This document shows, in pieces, positions 13,681-18,140 of a stretch of DNA of 18,140 nt. The stretch spans positions 1 to 18,140 of the forward strand of contig CAKSPN010000018.1 of assembly GCA_934481375.1 (NCBI GenBank), given 5' to 3'. The stretch comes from an uncultured Clostridia bacterium. Lineage in GTDB: Bacteria > Bacillota > Clostridia > UBA1381. Position 1 is the stretch's first letter. Every line of letters starts with the position of its first letter. A program made the position numbers and the translations under genes. The notes beneath the pieces were generated by a model. It was not told the DNA's origin. It searched no databases and worked only from the letters and a program-made list of their open reading frames with translations.

Positions 13681-16176
13681 TTATTCGTCCAGACTCTTTT
13701 CGGGGGCGGAGTTTCCGCCGCCGGACGTTCCCGTATTTGTGCTTTCACCGCCGGCAGGCGCCGAATTGCCGCCGCCCGACGAATTACCGCTGCCGCCTGA
13801 CGGCTCCGTATTTGCGTTTCCTCCGCCGGAGGCAGTGCCTGTATTATGATTGGTCTTATTATCCTTATTTTCGCCGTCAAGGCTCTTTGAAGGCGCCGCC
13901 GAAGCAGTCGGAGCGTCCGTGCTCTTTTTCCGTGATGCGTGTGACGCATTACAGGTCGCTTTTGGCTGTGTTCCCTCCACAAAATATGCCTTTTCTGTCG
14001 GGCAGGTGCTTGTTGCAAGATTGCCCGAGTATGTGCATATGCTCTTTTCAACAACATTTGACGGCTTTGAAAGCTCTTTTTCGGGCAGTGACGAGTGAAT
14101 TCTGCTCATAACCTGTTTCCATGCATTAAGTGCCGGATTTCCGCTTACGCCTGCTTTTGAAAGCGAGCCGGGTTCATCAAATCCGTACCATACGGCACCG
14201 ACATAATACGGTGTAAATCCGATAAACCATTTATCGAAGTCTCTGTCCGTGGTACCCGTTTTGCCGTAAGTAGGCATATTATCAAGCTTTGCCGAACGTC
14301 CTGTACCTACCGAGGAATCAACAACGCCCGAAAGCAAATCTGCCGTTATATATGCCGCCGCCGCACTTATCGCCTGCGACGAATTTGCCGAGTTCTGCAA
14401 AATAACCTGTCCCGTGGAGTCGACCACCTGCGTGTAAGTGTACGGAGCGATATATTTTCCGCTGTTTACAAAACAGCTGTAAGCCGCACACATTTCCTTT
14501 ACGGTGACGCCGTCGGTAAGACCGCCGAGCGACAGTGACGAGTAGTTTTTGTCGCCCTCAACGAGCGTTGATATATGGAACTTGTTCTGCAGATAACCGA
14601 ATGACGAGGAAAGTCCCACCATATCCAAAACCTTTACGGCAGGAATGTTTGACGAGCGTGCAACCGCCTCCATAACGGTCATATCGCCGAGAAAGTCGTT
14701 GTATGAGTTTTTCGGCGACCAGTTGTCGTTTCCTATTGTTATTTTTTCGTCTTTTACTATTGTAGCCTCGGTTATTTTACCCATATCTACAGCCGGACCG
14801 TAAACCGAAATCGGCTTTATTGACGATCCCGGCTGACGCCTTGTCTGCGTTGCTCTGTTCCAGCCTCGTATGTCGGTTTTTTCGCCTATGCCGCCGACAA
14901 GTCCCTTTATGCCGCCTGTGTACGGATCGATTATAACCATTGCGGACTGACCGCCTTTTCCCGTTGACGGGAAGTTTCCGGTGTTTTCAAACACCTTTTC
15001 CATTGTTTCCTGTATGTTTTTATCTACAGTGGAGTAAATTTTAAATCCGCCGTTGTATACCTGCTGTGTTGCGAAGTCTTCGGAATAACCCTTTTGCGTC
15101 TGCAAATCACGTATAACGTCCGCAACCACCTGGTCTGTAAAATATGACGATACGCCCTGCTGACTGCGCTTTGCCGAATGGCTTACCGAAAGCTTTGTAT
15201 TCACAGCCTGCGAATACTGATCGTCGCTTATCTTTCCGAGATCAAGCATCTTCTTCAGCACGACATTGCGCTTTTCCGTATTCTTTTCAGGCTGAGCTAT
15301 CGGGTCAAATTCGGACGGATACTGCGTAATGCCCACTATTGACGCCGCCTCGGCAAGCGAAAGCTGCGACGCATTTTTATTGAAGTAGGTCTGCGACGCC
15401 GCTTCAACGCCGTAGCAGTTGTTGGCGAAGTAAACAATGTTAAGATACATTGTGAGAATTTCGTCCTTTGAAAGCTGGCGTTCCATAGCGACCGCACGCA
15501 TCATTTCCTTGATTTTACGAGTTGCGGTTTTGCTTTTCTCGTTTGTGATATTTTTTATAACCTGCTGGGTAATGGTCGAGCCGCCGTAGTCAGACGAGCC
15601 GAAACCGACCTTTGACAGAATGTATTTTCCCGTTGCGCCCAGGGTACGCTTTAAGTCAACGCCGTGATGTTTGTAAAAACGCTCGTCCTCGATCGACACC
15701 ATTGCGTCCTTGAGGTACGGCGAAATATGCGCCGAGTCTATCCATATACGGTTATGCGACGACTGTATCTGCTCATATTCCTTTGTATTTCCGTTTGCGT
15801 CTTCATAATATATAAATGATGAATAATTCAGCGTAAGAGTCTGAATATTCATATCTTTTATTTCTCTCGAAACTGCCGCATACATTCCTATGCCTATGCC
15901 CGTGCATATGATAAGGCAAATGAGCAGAGCCGATAAAATTATCGTGCGTATTTTCTTGCGTAAGGCTCTGTTTTTCGGACGCTTTTTTCGTTTATTCTGC
16001 GGACGGGGCTGATTTTCCAAAGCAGCTCTGTGCGCACGGCGTCTTGAGAGCTCCTCGCCACCGGTGCTTATTTCCTCCGATGACGACGCTCTTGATGTGA
16101 GCTTGTCATATTCGTCCCAGTTAAAATCGCTGCCGCCGCTTTGGCTCTTTCTGTTCCTTCTGCTGTAATCCGACAA
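13681..16176 (-). CDS. Class A penicillin-binding protein (bifunctional transglycosylase/transpeptidase)
   Basis: An 831-residue membrane-anchored enzyme that polymerises and cross-links peptidoglycan. It has a charged cytoplasmic N-terminus (1-76, ending in a Lys/Arg-rich stretch) and one membrane helix at about 78-101. The GT51 glycosyltransferase domain has EDERFYKHHGVD (163-174) and GGSTITQQ (198-205). The transpeptidase domain has SSIK (catalytic S451, K454), SSN (508-510) and KTG (639-641). Both active sites are complete. A tail from about 750 to 831 is low complexity (Gly, Asn, Ser, Thr) and contains KSLDG and a final KSLDE. The start is TTG at 16176, supported by AAGGAGGG 7 bases upstream; no in-frame ATG fits. 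Promoter and terminator are its own, so it is monocistronic. Confidence 0.95.
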   Translation of the reverse strand: MSDYSRRNRKSQSGGSDFNWDEYDKLTSRASSSEEISTGGEELSRRRAHRAALENQPRPQNKRKKRPKNRALRKKIRTIILSALLICLIICTGIGIGMYAAVSREIKDMNIQTLTLNYSSFIYYEDANGNTKEYEQIQSSHNRIWIDSAHISPYLKDAMVSIEDERFYKHHGVDLKRTLGATGKYILSKVGFGSSDYGGSTITQQVIKNITNEKSKTATRKIKEMMRAVAMERQLSKDEILTMYLNIVYFANNCYGVEAASQTYFNKNASQLSLAEAASIVGITQYPSEFDPIAQPEKNTEKRNVVLKKMLDLGKISDDQYSQAVNTKLSVSHSAKRSQQGVSSYFTDQVVADVIRDLQTQKGYSEDFATQQVYNGGFKIYSTVDKNIQETMEKVFENTGNFPSTGKGGQSAMVIIDPYTGGIKGLVGGIGEKTDIRGWNRATQTRRQPGSSIKPISVYGPAVDMGKITEATIVKDEKITIGNDNWSPKNSYNDFLGDMTVMEAVARSSNIPAVKVLDMVGLSSSFGYLQNKFHISTLVEGDKNYSSLSLGGLTDGVTVKEMCAAYSCFVNSGKYIAPYTYTQVVDSTGQVILQNSANSSQAISAAAAYITADLLSGVVDSSVGTGRSAKLDNMPTYGKTGTTDRDFDKWFIGFTPYYVGAVWYGFDEPGSLSKAGVSGNPALNAWKQVMSRIHSSLPEKELSKPSNVVEKSICTYSGNLATSTCPTEKAYFVEGTQPKATCNASHASRKKSTDAPTASAAPSKSLDGENKDNKTNHNTGTASGGGNANTEPSGGSGNSSGGGNSAPAGGESTNTGTSGGGNSAPEKSLDE

Positions 16177-16217
16177 TCCGTATCCCTCCTTAATGTGTTT
16201 TGAGTATACTTACTGTT

Positions 16218-16246
16218 ATTATACATTATTTATTCACATTTTGCAA
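16218..16246 (-). promoter_or_regulatory. Promoter of the class A PBP gene
   Basis: On the minus strand: TTGCAA (16241-16246), 17 bases, TATAAT (16218-16223), about 40 bases before the TTG start codon. Confidence 0.75.
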
Positions 16247-16271
16247 CATTTATTTTTTGCACGGGTTTCAG

Positions 16272-16305
16272 CAAAAAAAACGGATACCGTTTTTTTCGGT
16301 ATCCG
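16272..16305 (-). terminator. Terminator of leuA
   Basis: On the minus strand, CGGATACCG, a 7-A loop and CGGTATCCG (16281-16289 with 16297-16305), followed by eight T. It lies directly after the leuA stop. Confidence 0.92.
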
Positions 16306-16312
16306 TTTCGGA

Positions 16313-17968
16313 TTAAGCATTAATCATTCTGTTTACTGCGCTTAAGAGTGCATATATCGAAGCGGTATTGATGTTTGCATCAACGCCCGACCCCCATACG
16401 GTTTTGCCTTCGGGAGTTTTAATCGCAATATATGCGGCAGCCTTCGAGTCGGACTTTCTCTCAAGCGCATGTTCGGTATATTCGCATATTTCAAATTCTT
16501 TGCCCGTGTATTTTCTCAGGCACTTGCACGCCGCATCGAGCGGGCCGTTTCCGTCAGCCTTCAGCAGGTGCGTTTTGCCGTTGTCGGTGATTGTCATTTC
16601 AAATGCGGTGCTGTCGCCCGATACGGTTGAATGATAGCTTACACTTGAAATCGGAGCAGCGATATTTACGTATGTATCCTTGAACGCAACGTGTATTTCA
16701 TGGTTAGCAAGGACGGTTTGTTTTTTATCGGACAGCTCATTGATAAGCTGTGAAAATTCAACAAGCATATTTTTCGGGAGCGTGTAGCCGTATTTGTTTT
16801 CCATTACATAGCTTACGCCGCCTTTGCCCGACTGGCTGTTTATAAGTATCGGCTCGTACTTTCTGCCGATGTCGGACGGGTCTATTGTAAGATACGGGTT
16901 TGCCCATATCTTTGAACCCTCTTTTTCAAACAGGTCAAAGCTTTTCTTGATTGCGTCCTGGTGCGAACCCGAGAATGCGACATATGCCATCTCGCCCGCA
17001 TACGGGTGACGGGGATTTATCGGCAGTTTGTTGCAGCGCTCGTATATTTCTATAACCTCGTCAATGTTTTCAAGGTTAAGCTTGGGATCGATGCCCTGCG
17101 CAAACATATTAAGCGCAACCGTAACAATATCCGTGTTACCCGTGCGCTCGCCGTTTCCGAACAGCGTTCCCTCCACTCTGTCCGCACCTGCGAGTATTCC
17201 GAGCTCCGTCGAGCCTACTCCCGTACCACGGTCATTGTGTGCGTGAAGGCTTATTACAAGATTTTCACGGTTGTTTAAGTTTTTGCACATATATTCTATC
17301 TGATCGGCGTAAACGTTTGCGGTTGCAACCTCAATTGTGGAGGGCAGATTTACTATTACTTTCCGCTCGGGAGTCGGCTTGAATATGTCAAGTACGGCGT
17401 TTGTTATCTCCGCCGCATATTCCGGCTCGGTACAGGTAAAGCTTTCGGGCGAATATTCGTATCTGATATTTCCGTCAAGGCTTCCCTCAACCAAATCAAC
17501 CACAAGCTTTGCACCGTCCACGGCAAGCTGTTTGATTTCCTCTTTGCTCTTTTTAAACACAACCTTTCTCTGAAGCGTTGAGGTTGAGTTGTACAGATGA
17601 ACTATGGCGTTTTTTGCGCCCTTTAAAGCCTCGATTGTTTTCTTTATAATGTGTTCTCTTGCCTGAGTAAGCACCTGAATGGACACATCGTCGGGGATTA
17701 AGTCCTCGTCTATAAGACGGCGTACAAATTCAAATTCCGTGTTCGACGCCGCAGGAAATCCTACTTCTATTTCCTTAAAGCCGAGCTTTACGAGAAATTG
17801 GAAAAATTCGATTTTTTCATCAATTGTCATCGGTGAGTAAAGCGCCTGGTTTCCGTCACGCAAATCCACACTGCACCATACGGGAGCCTTTGTAATCTCC
17901 TTGTCCGGCCATTCTCTGTTTTTCAGAGGAACGGGGTGATACATTTTAACATACTTTTGGTAATTCAT
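16313..17968 (-). CDS. leuA: 2-isopropylmalate synthase (LeuA, type 2)
   Basis: A 551-residue enzyme for the first committed step of leucine synthesis: acetyl-CoA plus 2-oxoisovalerate give 2-isopropylmalate. The TIM-barrel domain begins with SVDLRDGNQAL (33-43). The metal ligands are D38, H242 and H244 (SLHAHNDRGTG), and GNGERTGN supplies N278. The spacing D38-H242-N278 equals that of the Mycobacterium tuberculosis enzyme (D81, H285, N321), which marks the long type 2 form. The C-terminal part (about 420-551, including DGNGPLDA) is the leucine-binding regulatory domain, so feedback inhibition is expected. ATG at 17968 is preceded by AAGGAGG; the open frame continues upstream into a terminator and is not used. 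It is controlled by the leader attenuator directly upstream. No other leu genes are in the window. Confidence 0.95.
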   Translation of the reverse strand: MNYQKYVKMYHPVPLKNREWPDKEITKAPVWCSVDLRDGNQALYSPMTIDEKIEFFQFLVKLGFKEIEVGFPAASNTEFEFVRRLIDEDLIPDDVSIQVLTQAREHIIKKTIEALKGAKNAIVHLYNSTSTLQRKVVFKKSKEEIKQLAVDGAKLVVDLVEGSLDGNIRYEYSPESFTCTEPEYAAEITNAVLDIFKPTPERKVIVNLPSTIEVATANVYADQIEYMCKNLNNRENLVISLHAHNDRGTGVGSTELGILAGADRVEGTLFGNGERTGNTDIVTVALNMFAQGIDPKLNLENIDEVIEIYERCNKLPINPRHPYAGEMAYVAFSGSHQDAIKKSFDLFEKEGSKIWANPYLTIDPSDIGRKYEPILINSQSGKGGVSYVMENKYGYTLPKNMLVEFSQLINELSDKKQTVLANHEIHVAFKDTYVNIAAPISSVSYHSTVSGDSTAFEMTITDNGKTHLLKADGNGPLDAACKCLRKYTGKEFEICEYTEHALERKSDSKAAAYIAIKTPEGKTVWGSGVDANINTASIYALLSAVNRMINA

Positions 17969-17989
17969 AGCTTGCCTCCTTAAATTTTT

Positions 17990-18025
17990 AAAACAAAAAA
18001 GCCGAGTCACAATGTGATCCGGCTT
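17990..18025 (-). terminator. Attenuator terminator in the leuA leader
   Basis: On the minus strand a stem of 13 positions per arm (one G-U, one mismatch) spans 17999-18025, from AAGCCG to CGGCTT, and is followed by TTTTTTGTTTT. It ends about 20 bases before the leuA ribosome binding site, so it would stop transcription before the gene unless disrupted by the alternative pairing upstream. Confidence 0.88.
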
Positions 18026-18121
18026 TCAGTTATCCTAAGTAAAATATACGAGGGAATAACAACAAAACTGAAGACACATTGTCAATTCAGCTTGTCAATA
18101 GTAGGAGAGTATTCAGTTTTG
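18009..18121 (-). promoter_or_regulatory. Leucine attenuator: competing RNA pairings
   Basis: Read on the minus strand. Segment 1, CAAAACTGAA (18112-18121), lies inside the leader peptide frame and pairs perfectly with segment 2, TTCAGTTTTG (18063-18072). Segment 2 with its upstream neighbour ACAATGTG (18075-18082) can instead pair with AACTGAA (18025-18031) and CACATTGT (18009-18016) in segment 3, which is the 5' side of the terminator. Ribosome stalling at the Leu codons would cover segment 1, favour the 2:3 pairing and allow leuA transcription. With leucine available, the 1:2 and terminator pairings form. This is the classical attenuation logic, seen here in sequence only. Confidence 0.82.
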
Positions 18122-18140
18122 AAAACGCTGATATATACAT
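18087..18140 (-). CDS. leuL: leuA leader peptide with four consecutive Leu codons
   Basis: A 17-codon frame encoding MYISAFSKLNTLLLLTS then TGA. Codons 12-15 are CTC CTA CTA TTG, a run of leucine codons that includes CTA twice, with another Leu (CTG) at codon 9. Such runs mark leader peptides of leucine attenuators, where translation senses charged tRNA-Leu. The ATG is at the very edge of the window, so its ribosome site and the promoter cannot be seen, and a start further upstream is not excluded. Confidence 0.82.
   Translation of the reverse strand: MYISAFSKLNTLLLLTS

Noticed and set aside
13629..14111. Open frames on both strands overlapping the PBP tail
   Set aside because: They are shadows created by the GC-rich low-complexity coding sequence; they lack ribosome sites and recognisable domains.
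17969..18010. N-terminal extension of LeuA by 14 residues
   Set aside because: It would lie inside the attenuator terminator and lacks a ribosome site; the ATG at 17968 has AAGGAGG.
17990..18140. T-box riboswitch upstream of leuA
   Set aside because: No AGGGTGGNACCGCG-type T-box sequence is present before the terminator; the Leu-codon leader peptide explains the structure better.

Overview
The window looks like chromosomal DNA of a low-to-moderate GC Gram-positive anaerobe of the class Clostridia (Oscillospiraceae or Lachnospiraceae type). This rests on strong AGGAGG ribosome binding sites, near-consensus TTGACA/TATAAT promoters, a class A penicillin-binding protein (PBP), a MepA-like MATE transporter and the codon style. 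It is an inference, since no rRNA or other phylogenetic marker is present.

Layout. Positions 1-3055 hold a three-gene plus-strand operon of oxidoreductases (a zinc-type medium-chain dehydrogenase, a Gfo/Idh/MocA dehydrogenase and a quinone-oxidoreductase-like protein) closed by a strong terminator. Positions 3113-9899 are a complete, compact type II-A CRISPR-Cas locus: a minus-strand tracrRNA, then cas9-cas1-cas2-csn2 joined by ATGA stop/start overlaps, a leader with a consensus promoter, an array of seven 36-bp repeats and six spacers, and a bidirectional terminator. Positions 9958-10728 (minus) encode a PHP-domain phosphatase. Two divergent promoters sharing a palindrome, and a structured tandem repeat, lie between it and a MATE efflux gene (11103-12434), which is followed by an HPr-kinase-like P-loop protein (12450-13151). 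A tRNA-Lys(CTT) with its own promoter and terminator sits at 13311-13386. A class A PBP (13681-16176, minus) and 2-isopropylmalate synthase (16313-17968, minus) follow. The latter is preceded by a leucine attenuator whose leader peptide has four consecutive Leu codons.

How the parts work together. The CRISPR locus has what type II-A immunity needs: adaptation genes (cas1, cas2, csn2), effector (cas9), guide array and tracrRNA. The tracrRNA anti-repeat pairs with nearly the whole repeat, interrupted by the bulge typical of Cas9 systems. The most notable points are in its wiring. The tracrRNA promoter (TTGACA-N17-TATAAT) lies on top of the cas9 ribosome binding site and start codon, and the whole tracrRNA is antisense to the predicted cas9 5' UTR. 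The tracrRNA 5' part forms a perfect inverted repeat with the anti-repeat, imitating the central part of a crRNA repeat. The array leader RNA carries a short anti-repeat able to pair with the first repeat.

No clearly new multi-gene system is visible outside the CRISPR locus. The leucine attenuator and the repeat-containing UTR upstream of the MATE gene are the best non-CRISPR observations.
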